From Pseudomonas sp. GD04091 (lineage in GTDB: Bacteria; Pseudomonadota; Gammaproteobacteria; Pseudomonadales; Pseudomonadaceae): 64,000 nucleotides of DNA. Positions within the stretch are counted from its first letter, which is position 1, and each line of letters begins with the position of its first letter. Of the stretch, positions 18,242 to 26,468 are shown in pieces. The position numbers and the translations under genes are program-made. Location of the stretch: NCBI RefSeq assembly GCF_029836165.1, contig NZ_JAOEBG010000011.1, positions 62,001-126,000 of the forward strand. Reading direction: 5' to 3'. The notes under the pieces were generated by a model. That model was not told the origin of the DNA and ran no database searches. It worked only from the letters and a program-made list of their open reading frames with translations.

Positions 18242-19360
18242 ATGCGAAGCAAGGTGACTGGCGCCAGGCGCTGGGTCGTGAAGATCGGCAGCGCGCTGCT
18301 GACCGCCGACGGCAAGGGGCTCGATCGGGGCGCCATGGCGGTCTGGGTCGAGCAGATGGTGGCCCTGCGTGAAGCGGGCGTGGAACTGGTGCTGGTCTCC
18401 TCCGGGGCCGTGGCGGCTGGCATGAGCCAGCTGGGCTGGAGCTCGCGACCGAGCGCGATGAACGAGCTGCAGGCCGCGGCCTCGATTGGCCAGATGCGCC
18501 TGGTGCAGGCCTGGGAGTCGAGCTTCGGCGAGCATGGCAAGCACACTGCGCAGATCCTGCTGACCCATGACGACCTCTCCGACCGCAAGCGTTACCTCAA
18601 CGCCCGCAGCACCCTGCGCACCCTGGTCGACCTGGGCGTGGTGCCGGTGATCAACGAGAACGACACCGTGGTCACCGATGAGATTCGCTTCGGCGACAAC
18701 GACACCCTGGCGGCGCTGGTGGCCAATCTGGTGGAAGCCGACCTGCTGGTGATCCTCACCGACCGCGACGGCATGTTCGACGCCGACCCGCGCAACAACC
18801 CCGAAGCCCAGCTGATCTACGAAGCCCGCGCCGACGATCCTTCGCTGGACGCCGTGGCCGGCGGCACCGGCGGCGCCCTGGGCCGTGGTGGCATGCAGAC
18901 CAAGCTGCGCGCCGCTCGCCTGGCTGCCCGTTCCGGTGCCCATACCATCATCATCGGTGGCCGTATCGAGCGCGTGCTGGACCGTCTTAAAGCCGGCGAG
19001 CGCCTGGGTACCCTGCTGTCGCCCGAGCGCGGCATGCTCGCCGCGCGCAAGCAATGGCTGGCTGGTCACCTGCAGACCCGTGGCACCCTGGTGCTCGACA
19101 CCGGCGCCGTGCAGGCGCTGCGTCAGGCCAACAAGAGCCTGCTGCCGGTCGGTGTGAAGACCGTGCAGGGCAGTTTCCGCCGCGGCGAGATGGTGGTCTG
19201 CGTCGGCCCCGATGGCCTGGAAGTGGCCCGTGGCCTGGCGAACTACAGCGCCCTGGAGGCGCAGAAGATCATCGGTCAGCCGTCCGATGCCATCGAGAGC
19301 CTGCTGGGCTATAGCGCCGAGCCGGAGCTGGTTCACCGCGACAACCTGGTCCTGGTCTGA
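18242..19360 (+). CDS. proB: Glutamate 5-kinase
   Basis: This 372-residue enzyme phosphorylates the gamma-carboxyl of glutamate with ATP, the first and proline-inhibited step of proline synthesis. The amino-acid-kinase domain occupies residues 1-~260 ([86 protein letters not shown]). A PUA domain occupies residues ~275-360 ([30 protein letters not shown]). ATG 18242 follows GGAAGAGAAG; the earlier in-frame ATG at 18197 lies within the obgE terminator. proA is not adjacent. creA follows 10 bases after the stop. Confidence 0.96.
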   Translation: MRSKVTGARRWVVKIGSALLTADGKGLDRGAMAVWVEQMVALREAGVELVLVSSGAVAAGMSQLGWSSRPSAMNELQAAASIGQMRLVQAWESSFGEHGKHTAQILLTHDDLSDRKRYLNARSTLRTLVDLGVVPVINENDTVVTDEIRFGDNDTLAALVANLVEADLLVILTDRDGMFDADPRNNPEAQLIYEARADDPSLDAVAGGTGGALGRGGMQTKLRAARLAARSGAHTIIIGGRIERVLDRLKAGERLGTLLSPERGMLAARKQWLAGHLQTRGTLVLDTGAVQALRQANKSLLPVGVKTVQGSFRRGEMVVCVGPDGLEVARGLANYSALEAQKIIGQPSDAIESLLGYSAEPELVHRDNLVLV

Positions 19361-19370
19361 GGAAGCTGAC

Positions 19371-19823
19371 GTGTTGAAAAGGATGATTGCCGTGGCGTTG
19401 GCGCTGCCGATGCTGGCCGGCGCCGAGGAAATCGGCCAGGTGTCCACCGTGTTCAAGTTCGTCGGGCCGAACGATCGCATCGTCGTCGAGGCATTCGACG
19501 ATCCGAAGGTGGAGGGGGTGACCTGCTACCTGTCGCGGGCCAAGACCGGCGGCCTGAAAGGTGGCCTGGGCCTGGCCGAAGACCGCGCCGAGGCGTCGAT
19601 CGCCTGTCGTCAGGTCGGTCCGATCAACTTCAAGGGTGAGTTGAAGGATGGCGAGGAAGTGTTCAAGGAGCGCACCTCGCTGGTGTTCAAGACCATGCAG
19701 GTGGTGCGGTTTCTCGACAAGAAGCGCAACACGCTGGTGTACCTGGTTTACAGCGACCGCTTGATCGAAGGCAGCCCGCAGAACGCGGTGACGGCGATTC
19801 CGATCGTGCCTTGGGCGCAGTGA
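19371..19823 (+). CDS. creA: CreA-family periplasmic protein
   Basis: The 150-residue protein starts at GTG 19371, with AGGAAG overlapping the proB stop, so translation may be coupled. A short signal peptide covers residues 1-~18 ([18 protein letters not shown]). The mature protein [43 protein letters not shown] matches CreA/YjgA-like exported proteins of unknown function, and two cysteines (VTCYLS, SIACRQ) may form a disulphide. It ends IPIVPW. Association with proB in one transcript is a Pseudomonas gene-order feature I recall, without functional explanation. Confidence 0.88.
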   Translation: MLKRMIAVALALPMLAGAEEIGQVSTVFKFVGPNDRIVVEAFDDPKVEGVTCYLSRAKTGGLKGGLGLAEDRAEASIACRQVGPINFKGELKDGEEVFKERTSLVFKTMQVVRFLDKKRNTLVYLVYSDRLIEGSPQNAVTAIPIVPWAQ

Positions 19824-19838
19824 TAACCGACTAAAAGC

Positions 19839-19946
19839 GGGAGGCCTTCGGCCTCCTTTCGCGACACAAGGCCGCTCCTACAGTGGAGTACGTATATCCC
19901 TGTAGGAGCGGCCTTGTGTCGCGAAAGGGCCGCAAAGCGGCCCCCA
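19839..19946. repeat. Terminator-like stem plus REP inverted pair
   Basis: GGGAGGCC/GGCCTCC followed by TTT (19839-19859) is a short stem after creA. It merges into REP arms 19856-19882 and 19901-19927, which are exact reverse complements over 27 bases. The element separates convergent creA and mksB. Confidence 0.85.
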
Positions 19947-19955
19947 TACACCGAA

Positions 19956-22787
19956 TCAGGCCAGTTCCTCGGCCTCATCCTCGCGCACGATCGCCTTCAC
20001 CTCGTCGCGACGGCTGATGTACTTCCAGTCCGCCTCATCGATGTAGATGCCGTTCGGCCCGCTACCGCCTTCCAGATCGATCGCCACCCGCGCCGACACC
20101 TGCGGTTTCACGCTCGCCAGGATCGGCACGAAGCCCAGCTGTTGGCTGGTCTCCAGCAGCGCGGCCTGGTTGCGTTCGTCGATGTCCGCCGCCTCGTCGA
20201 GGTAGTACGGCAGGCGAATGCGCCCGGCGAGGTCGCGGTCCATCAGGTGCAGCAACAGGTACATGTTGGTCAGCGCCTTGATGGTCATGGTGGTGCCGTT
20301 GGACGCGGCACCGTCGATATCGGCGTGGATCACCGGCTGGCTGTTGATCTTGGTGATCTCGAAGGCCAGTTCGAACAGGTCCTTCAGGCCCAACTGGTTG
20401 TGGTTGGCCGCCACCAGTCGCGCCAGGTACTCCTTGGCCTCTTCGTTCTTGTGATCCTGCTCGGCGCTTTGCGTCAGGTCGAACACCGACAGGGTCTCGC
20501 CTTCCTCGTACTGGCCGGCGCTGTGGATGATCTGGTCGATGTGCTTGAGCGCTTCCTTGTTCGGTGCCAGCACCACGCGGAAGCTCTCCAGGTTCGACAC
20601 CTGGCGCTTGTTGATCTCGCGGTTGAACAGCGCCAGCTGGTGCTCGAGGCTGTCGTAGTCGCTGCGGATGTTGCGCAGGGTCCGGGCGATGTCGGTGACC
20701 GCCGCGCGACGGGCCTTGGCCAGGGTCAACGCTTCCTCGGTGCGGTGCGAGTAGGCGTTGATCAAAAGCTGCAGGCGGCGTTCCATGTCGTCTTCGCTGT
20801 CGAACTTGGCCACGCCCTTGAGGCGCACCTGGGCGTACAGCGCCTCGATCTGGTTGTCCACGCGCTGCAGCGCCTGCCAGCTGTCCTGGTAGTCGTTGAG
20901 CAGTGGCAGCAGGTTGTCCATGGAGTCGTCGATCGCTTCCATGAACGGCGTGCCGAACGGCAGGTCGGCCGGCAGCAACTGGCGACGGCGCAGGGCGTCT
21001 TCCAGGGTGCGCTGCTTGGCTTCCAGGTCGGCGATCTGCCGGCCCACCAGCTGCAGCTTGGCCGAGAGCTGCTGGACGCGTTCGGTGAAGGCGTCGCTGG
21101 AGCGCTTGAGCTCGTCCTGGGCCGCTTCCAGCTGGCCCAGTTGCTCCATCTTCTCCGGCTCTTCGGCGGCCAGGGTCTCGGTGCGGCGGAAGTCTTCCAG
21201 CGCCTTCTGCGCATCCAGCACCTGCTGGTACAGCGCTTCGGTCTGTGCCTTGCTGGCGGCGCGGTCGAGGGCCACGGCCTGCTGGGTCTTGAGCTGCTTG
21301 AGCTCTTTTTCCAGACGCTCTTTCTGGTCACGCAGGGCGGCGCGGTCGGCCAGGGCCTGCAGGGCCGGCGGGTCGATGTGCGAGATGTCGATGGACAGGC
21401 CCGGCACCTCGAAACGCTCGCCCTTGAAGCGGTCGAGCACGCCTTCGAGGGTCTTCACCCACACGTCGCTGTCGTCCAGCTCGATGCCACGGTCGCCCAG
21501 CGGCAGGCTGAACAGCGCGCCGTTGAACAGGCGCATCAGGCGGTCGACGTCCTGCTGCGAGAACTCTTCGCGCAGGCGGGCATAGCTGTTGTTGTCGGCG
21601 TGGTCGAGTTGCAGCTTGACTGCTTTGACGCGTTTTTCCAGGTCACGCACGCGCTCGTCGAGGTCCTCGGCGGAGAACTGTCGCGACTGGGCCAGGGCGC
21701 CGGCCAGTTCGTCGTGGGCGTCCTTGGCGGCCAGCAGTTGCTGCTCCAGCACCTTGACGTCGGTGACCAGGGCGAAGCGGTGCTTGAGCACCGACAGCTC
21801 GCCGAGCCAACGCTGGATACCGGTGATCTCGCGTTCCAGGCGCATCAGCTCCTGGGTGCCGCCACGTTGGTCGTTCTGCAGGCGGTCCTGCTCGCCACGG
21901 TAGTGCTCGGCCTGGATGGTCAGCTCTTCCTTGCGCGCCATGGCGTATTCCTGCCAGGTGCCCAGCAGGTTGTCCAGCAGCGGCGAGATGCGGTGCAGCT
22001 TGCCGCGCAGGATGTCGCGCTGGGCCACGCCGCCGGCCAGGGCCTCGACCAGTGGGCCTGCGGCCACCAGGGCGTTGTAGTCGCCCTCCATGCGGCGCAC
22101 GTCGCGGAAGGCCTCTTCGCAGGCGGCGATGTAGTCGACGCTGCCCGAGCGCAGGCTGTGTTCGAAGGCATCGAGGAACAGCTGCTTGAGCTTGGCGGCG
22201 GTGATCTCGCGCATGTGCAGCAGGTTGATGAACAGCGCGCGGAAGGTCTTCAGGCTCTGCTCGCTGGTCGAGCGCAGCGGGATCAGGGTCAGGTCCAGCG
22301 GCACCGAGGTGTGGCCGCCGACCAGCAGCCGGCGCAGTTCGTCCGGCTTGAGCTCGTAGGCTTTCAGGCCATGGCGCTCGAGGTTGGTGAACAGCTCTTT
22401 CTGGCGCAGGCAGGTGTCGTCTTTCTGGTAGTGGGCCAGGTCCAGCTCGCCCTGGTAGGCGAAGAACTGGTGGCCGAAGCCGCCACCCGGGCCACGGCCG
22501 ACCACGCCGATCACGTGGGGGCCGTGGGGCAGGTTCAGCTCGCAGAGGATGTAGCTGGTGTCGGTGGCGAAGTAGAAGCGGCGTGACTGCTCCAGGCTGT
22601 ACTTGCCGAAGCTCATGTCGGACATGCGCGCCAGGATCGGGAACTGCAGGGCGTTGATCGACGCCGACTTACCCAGGTTGTTGGCGCCATAGACCGACAG
22701 CGGGTGTTCCAGGGGGAACAGGCCGAGGCTGTAGCCGGCGGTGTTGAGCAGTGCGAAGCGGCGGATGCCGTAGCGTTCCTGGCTCAT
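19956..22787 (-). CDS. mksB: Condensin SMC-like ATPase MksB
   Basis: The 943-residue MukB/SMC-like ATPase has a Walker A GANNLGKS (residues 34-41) at the N-terminus and two long coiled-coil stretches (about 280-420 and 500-700, rich in Glu/Gln/Lys/Arg/Leu). Between them is a hinge-like segment around DSDVWVKTLEGVLDRFKGERFEVPGLSIDI. The C-terminal head has a signature-like ASNGTTMTIKAL and Walker B LPYYLDEAADIDERNQ. With MksF (kleisin) and MksE it should form a loop-extruding condensin that organises the chromosome. Its ATG overlaps the mksE stop (ATGA). It also resembles JetC of Wadjet plasmid-defence systems, but no JetD/MksG gene is adjacent. Confidence 0.92.
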   Translation of the reverse strand: MSQERYGIRRFALLNTAGYSLGLFPLEHPLSVYGANNLGKSASINALQFPILARMSDMSFGKYSLEQSRRFYFATDTSYILCELNLPHGPHVIGVVGRGPGGGFGHQFFAYQGELDLAHYQKDDTCLRQKELFTNLERHGLKAYELKPDELRRLLVGGHTSVPLDLTLIPLRSTSEQSLKTFRALFINLLHMREITAAKLKQLFLDAFEHSLRSGSVDYIAACEEAFRDVRRMEGDYNALVAAGPLVEALAGGVAQRDILRGKLHRISPLLDNLLGTWQEYAMARKEELTIQAEHYRGEQDRLQNDQRGGTQELMRLEREITGIQRWLGELSVLKHRFALVTDVKVLEQQLLAAKDAHDELAGALAQSRQFSAEDLDERVRDLEKRVKAVKLQLDHADNNSYARLREEFSQQDVDRLMRLFNGALFSLPLGDRGIELDDSDVWVKTLEGVLDRFKGERFEVPGLSIDISHIDPPALQALADRAALRDQKERLEKELKQLKTQQAVALDRAASKAQTEALYQQVLDAQKALEDFRRTETLAAEEPEKMEQLGQLEAAQDELKRSSDAFTERVQQLSAKLQLVGRQIADLEAKQRTLEDALRRRQLLPADLPFGTPFMEAIDDSMDNLLPLLNDYQDSWQALQRVDNQIEALYAQVRLKGVAKFDSEDDMERRLQLLINAYSHRTEEALTLAKARRAAVTDIARTLRNIRSDYDSLEHQLALFNREINKRQVSNLESFRVVLAPNKEALKHIDQIIHSAGQYEEGETLSVFDLTQSAEQDHKNEEAKEYLARLVAANHNQLGLKDLFELAFEITKINSQPVIHADIDGAASNGTTMTIKALTNMYLLLHLMDRDLAGRIRLPYYLDEAADIDERNQAALLETSQQLGFVPILASVKPQVSARVAIDLEGGSGPNGIYIDEADWKYISRRDEVKAIVREDEAEELA

Positions 22788-23491
22788 GCGTCAATCTCCT
22801 GTTGCTCTTCGCGGATCGCCCGGGCCAGGGCATCCTCTTCGCTTTCCTCACCGTCGAACGGCGTGAGGTCGAGCGGGTCGTCGGTGCGGTTGAGTTCTTC
22901 GGGCGTCTCTTCGACCACCAGCACGGGCACCGGCAGCGGCAGGTCGCTGTGCAGGGTGGCGGCGAGGTCGCGGTCCTGCTGGACCGACAGGCACACGTCG
23001 AGGAAGCGGTGCATCGGCGGCATGAAGCGGTAGATGCCGCCTTCCTCGAAGGCGAAGCCCAGCTGGGTCATGCGGCGCATGATCTTTTCTTCGAGCTCCT
23101 CGACGGTCTGCACTTCGGCCTGCAGGAACAGGTCGCGGTACTTGTCCAGCAGCGACGGCAGCTCGTCGCGGCCGATGCTGCCGCCGTCGAGCACGGCCAT
23201 CGGGTCGCGGCCCTGGTCGGCCAGGTGCTCGACCAGGATGAAGGTGAACAGCGACAGGCGCTGGGCGGTCTTGTTGACCTGCGCGGCGGCCTGTTCGGGG
23301 ACGAAGTAGTAGAAGCCGCGGGTATCGCAGACCAGCTCGAAGCCCAGGGCCTTGAACAGGGTGCGGTACTGGTCCTGGAAGTTCGACAGCTGGGCGTACA
23401 GCTCCGGATCGCGGCGGCTGATGTGGAAGCCCTTGAACAGCTCGCGGAAGATCGGCGCGAGCTGGGACAGTTCGGAAAGATCAAGATGCAT
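22784..23491 (-). CDS. mksE: Condensin accessory subunit MksE
   Basis: This 235-residue MukE-like protein has winged-helix character (LSELSQLAPIFRELFKGFHISRRDPELY; GFYYFVPE; LGFAFEEGGIYRFMPPMHRFLDV) and a low-complexity acidic C-terminal tail (DGEESEEDALARAIREEQQEI). In the MksBEF complex it bridges the kleisin MksF and modulates DNA binding by MksB. It overlaps mksF by 11 bases and mksB by 4, which indicates translational coupling and fixed stoichiometry. It corresponds to JetB in Wadjet nomenclature. Confidence 0.88.
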   Translation of the reverse strand: MHLDLSELSQLAPIFRELFKGFHISRRDPELYAQLSNFQDQYRTLFKALGFELVCDTRGFYYFVPEQAAAQVNKTAQRLSLFTFILVEHLADQGRDPMAVLDGGSIGRDELPSLLDKYRDLFLQAEVQTVEELEEKIMRRMTQLGFAFEEGGIYRFMPPMHRFLDVCLSVQQDRDLAATLHSDLPLPVPVLVVEETPEELNRTDDPLDLTPFDGEESEEDALARAIREEQQEIDA

Positions 23492-24770
23492 GGACGGGGC
23501 TCGCGGTGGATTCGGTCGTGGTCGCCGGTTTGCTTTCGCGGCTGGAGGTCAGGGCGAAGGAGCGCAGGCTGACCAGGTGTTCGCGGGTGAGGTATTGCTG
23601 GCGATCGAGGCGCTCGCGGCTGAAGCGCTTCTCGCGGGACAGGCGCGAGAACCAGTACAGCAGTTCGTCGGTGGCGCCCTCGGGCTCCTGCTCCAGCAGC
23701 CAGACCATCAGGTCCGGCAGCGGCAGGGCGTCCTCGCAGCGCTCGAGCATTTCCTTGACCGTGCGCGGGGCGCGGGGCAGCGGGCCCTTCTGGGTCTTGT
23801 GCGCCTTGGGGAAGCGCGCAGGCTTGGGCTCGAAGCGGGCCAGGGCGTAGACGTAGGCCTCGACCTGGCTGGCGCTGCCGAGGAAGGTGCTCTGCGGGCG
23901 GGTGAACAGCGGCATGGCGGCCTGCGGCACGGCGTCGATGCCCTTCTTGCGGATCACCGACAAGGCCAGCGCGGCGCCACGGGTCACGGCGTTGTGCCGG
24001 CGTGCTTCTTCACGCAGCGGCAGCAGCAGTTCGCGGGCGTGACGCAGGGTCAGCTGGGCGCTGGTCTGCATCTCGAGGATGCGCGCGTGGGTGCGCAGCA
24101 GCATGTCGTCGTCGACCAGGTGGCCCAGGCGCGCCTGCTCGCCCAAAAGGCGCAGCAGCACGGTCTCGACCTTGCGCACGCCCTGCTCGAAGGCGCCGTC
24201 GGCGTTGACCAGCTGGATCATCGGCTCGACGTACTCGTCCCAGGTCGCCAGCACTTCGGCGTAGCGCTGGCGCAGGGGGATCTGCCGGTTGCTGGTCTTG
24301 GCCCGTTCGGCCACGGCGACCAGCGCCTGCTCGTCGTTGTCGAGCTTCTTCAGTACGTCGCGCACGCGCATGTCGAGCAGGCGCAGCTGGCGCGCCAGGT
24401 CGTCGCTGTCGCGGTTGTCGAAGGCGTCCTGGATATGCCCGGCCAGGCGCTCGAGGTGGCGCAGGTAGGCTTCGATCTCCAGGCACAGGCCCAGCCGGTG
24501 TTCACGGCGCAGGTAGGCGAGGAAGTCGTGGATCTGCGCGTTGAGCTCGAAGCGGTTCGGGCTCTTGGCCACCGGGACCAGGATGTCCAGGCGGATCCAC
24601 ACGTCGAGCAGCTGGGTGATGTCCTGCGGGGTGCTTTCCACCTGCTGGCGAGCCAGCTGCTGGCGCAGCTCGACCAGGCTCAGGGTACCCTGGTCGAAGC
24701 GCTCGCACAGCGGCTCGATCAGGGCCCAGTGTTCGGCTAGGGCGCGCAGGACGCGCTTGGGTTCGATCAT
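23481..24770 (-). CDS. mksF: Condensin kleisin subunit MksF
   Basis: The 429-residue protein is the first gene of the mksF-mksE-mksB operon. The N-terminal winged-helix part (MIEPKRVLRALAEHWALIEPLCERFDQGTLSLVELRQQLARQQ) is followed by a helical bundle with many charged residues and a C-terminal region YLTREHLVSLRSFAL. The family (MksF, JetA in Wadjet) is the kleisin that closes the MksB ring and mediates dimerisation. It starts at ATG 24770 and diverges from holD across ~230 bases, which hold a single REP copy and presumably both promoters. Confidence 0.88.
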   Translation of the reverse strand: MIEPKRVLRALAEHWALIEPLCERFDQGTLSLVELRQQLARQQVESTPQDITQLLDVWIRLDILVPVAKSPNRFELNAQIHDFLAYLRREHRLGLCLEIEAYLRHLERLAGHIQDAFDNRDSDDLARQLRLLDMRVRDVLKKLDNDEQALVAVAERAKTSNRQIPLRQRYAEVLATWDEYVEPMIQLVNADGAFEQGVRKVETVLLRLLGEQARLGHLVDDDMLLRTHARILEMQTSAQLTLRHARELLLPLREEARRHNAVTRGAALALSVIRKKGIDAVPQAAMPLFTRPQSTFLGSASQVEAYVYALARFEPKPARFPKAHKTQKGPLPRAPRTVKEMLERCEDALPLPDLMVWLLEQEPEGATDELLYWFSRLSREKRFSRERLDRQQYLTREHLVSLRSFALTSSRESKPATTTESTASPVHAS

Positions 24771-24896
24771 TGGCGGGTCGACTCGTTGCCAAATAAAAGG
24801 GGCGATTGTACTGCATCCGGGGGGGAGGATTTCACCCCTTGGTCTGTTATGGGGATAACCCTGAGGCTTCAGGGGGTATTCACTGGCTGATCATGG

Positions 24897-24925
24897 GCCG
24901 TGGGAGCGGGCTTGCCCCGCGATGG
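24897..24925. repeat. Single REP copy
   Basis: GCCGTGGGAGCGGGCTTGCC and the following CCGCGATGG match the REP core; no partner arm is visible nearby. It lies in the mksF/holD divergent gap. Confidence 0.7.
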
Positions 24926-25002
24926 CTGACAATCTGTTGCGGCGCATCCCGGGCAACGGCGTTAGAATGCCCGCCTGATTTCATCCACCGGATACCCGTG
25001 CC

Positions 25003-25800
25003 TTGCTGATCGAGTCCCGCCGCCGCGCCTACCTGTCCGCCATGCAAGTGGTGCACTGGCTGCCGCGCGCCGAACTGCCGTTCGCCGCCCCGTCGCGGCC
25101 GGAGCTGCTGGCGCCGGTGACGCCGGTCGAGGACCTCGATTTCGACGTGCGCCCGGCCGCCCCGGCCCCCGCGCCAGCGCCGAGCGAAGCTCCGGCGGCG
25201 CCCCAGGCGCGCGCGGAGCGGCCGAAGATCGAGATCCCGCGTCCGGGCAGTGCGGCAAAACCGGCCGCCAAGCCGGCCGAAGCCGAGCAGGAGGCCCCCA
25301 CGCCACGCCCGGCGCCGGTTCCGCCCCCGCGCTTCGCCCTGCAGTTGCTGCGCGCCGGTAGCTGCCTGCTGCTGGTGGAGCTGGCCACCGGCCAGCCGTT
25401 CCAGAGCCGCGACCCGTCGTACCTGCTGCTCAAGGACATGCTGCGCGCCGCCGGGCTGCCGGACGCGCCGCAGATCATCGGCGAGCCGGTGCGCTGGCCG
25501 CTGTTGATGCGCGGCAACATGGACCAGGGCCCGGATGCCGCCCGGGATTTCGTCCAGGGCTTTATCGCCGCCCGCCTGGAAGAAGCGCCGTGCGCCTGCC
25601 TGTGGCTGATCGGCCTGCCGGCCATTCGCTTCGCCGGCCAGGCCGACGCCGAAGCCTACTACCAAGAACTCAAGGTCGACCTGCTCGGCGATGCCTGGGC
25701 CTTGCCCGGCCTTGAACTGTTGATGGACGAGCCGCAGCGCAAGGCGGACGTCTGGAAAGCCATGCGCCAGCTGATGGCGCGCTGGAAGCGCGTTGAATGA
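25003..25800 (+). CDS. holD: Probable DNA polymerase III psi subunit (HolD), Pro/Ala-rich linker
   Basis: The 265-residue protein starts at TTG 25003. The next in-frame ATG, 25042, would remove the N-terminal SRRRAYLSAMQVVHWLPR segment, which resembles the conserved start of E. coli psi (SRRDWQLQQLGITQWSLR). Residues ~45-105 are a Pro/Ala-rich linker that pipelines may call TonB-like. The C-terminal half has FALQLLRAGSCLLLVELATG and DPSYLLLKDMLRAAGL, which parallel the E. coli psi core. It overlaps rimI by four bases (ATGA), the same holD-rimI order as in E. coli. Psi links the clamp loader to chi and SSB. The family call rests on remembered sequence and gene order, so it is probable rather than certain. 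Confidence 0.65.
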   Translation: MLIESRRRAYLSAMQVVHWLPRAELPFAAPSRPELLAPVTPVEDLDFDVRPAAPAPAPAPSEAPAAPQARAERPKIEIPRPGSAAKPAAKPAEAEQEAPTPRPAPVPPPRFALQLLRAGSCLLLVELATGQPFQSRDPSYLLLKDMLRAAGLPDAPQIIGEPVRWPLLMRGNMDQGPDAARDFVQGFIAARLEEAPCACLWLIGLPAIRFAGQADAEAYYQELKVDLLGDAWALPGLELLMDEPQRKADVWKAMRQLMARWKRVE

Positions 25801-26252
25801 GTGACTCGATCAGTTTCCGCCCGGCGACCGAGGCGGATCTGGATGCCCTGCTTAAGATCGAATATGCCGCCTTCAGCCACCCCTGGACCCGCGGTATCTT
25901 CCAGGATGCGCTGAAATCCTACGAAGTGTGGTTGATGTTCGACGGCCAGCAGCAGGTCGGCCATGGCGTGATCAATGTGATCATCGACGAGGCGCACCTG
26001 CTCAACATCACCGTCAAGCCGGAGAACCAGGGCTGCGGGCTGGGTCTGCGCCTGCTCGAGCGCCTTATGGCGCGGGCCTATGAACTCAATGGTCGCGAGT
26101 GCTTCCTCGAGGTGCGTGCCAGCAACCAGTCGGCCTATCGCCTCTACGAGCGCTATGGATTCAACGAGATCGGCCGGCGCCGTGACTACTACCCGATGGC
26201 GGGTGGGCGGGAAGATGCGCTGGTGATGGCCTGTACGCTGCTCGAAGACTGA
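25797..26252 (+). CDS. rimI: Ribosomal protein S18 alanine N-acetyltransferase RimI
   Basis: This 151-residue GNAT acetyltransferase transfers acetyl from acetyl-CoA to the N-terminal alanine of ribosomal protein S18. It shows ISFRPATEADLDALLKIEYAAFSHPWTRGIFQ, acetyl-CoA loop QGCGLGLRLLERLMARA and ECFLEVRASNQSAYRLYERYGFNEIGRRRDYYP, with the catalytic Glu and Tyr of RimI in the last two blocks. Its ATG overlaps the upstream stop codon. A composite repeat follows. Confidence 0.95.
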   Translation: MSDSISFRPATEADLDALLKIEYAAFSHPWTRGIFQDALKSYEVWLMFDGQQQVGHGVINVIIDEAHLLNITVKPENQGCGLGLRLLERLMARAYELNGRECFLEVRASNQSAYRLYERYGFNEIGRRRDYYPMAGGREDALVMACTLLED

Positions 26253-26261
26253 GCGCCATGC

Positions 26262-26450
26262 CTTGTAGGAGATCACTCAGCCCTGCGGGCTGCGCTGTCG
26301 CGCAGGGAACCATCCCCCAGTGGGAGCGGCCTTGCCGAGGCGTCGGACCGGTCGGAAAGGGCTGCGCAGCAGCCCCAGCAATTTCGATGGTGGCTCGGAA
26401 TCTGGGGGCGCTGCGCGCCCCTTTCGCGACGCAAGGCCGCTCCTACAGGG
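26262..26450. repeat. Composite intergenic repeat, copy B (~190 bp)
   Basis: This copy has the same module order as 12054-12240: an AGATC.C.CAGCCCT block, AGCGGCCTTGCCGAGG plus GCGTCGGACCGGTCGGAAA, and a terminal inverted REP arm CGCGACGCAAGGCCGCTCCT. It follows rimI and precedes the convergent exported-protein gene. Confidence 0.85.
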
Positions 26451-26468
26451 GGCGCGTGAGCAGTCGGC

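Noticed and set aside
19914-22586. An 890-codon plus-strand ORF antisense to mksB
   Set aside because: It is a shadow of the coiled-coil coding sequence; composition is unnatural (Val/Gln/His/Leu) and there is no ribosome site.
19956-24770. A complete Wadjet (JetABCD) defence system
   Set aside because: The JetD/MksG gene is missing on both sides, so only the condensin core is present.
25003-25800. Reading this gene as a TonB-like energy transducer
   Set aside because: Only the Pro/Ala/Lys linker resembles TonB; there is no membrane anchor and no TonB C-terminal domain. holD fits better.
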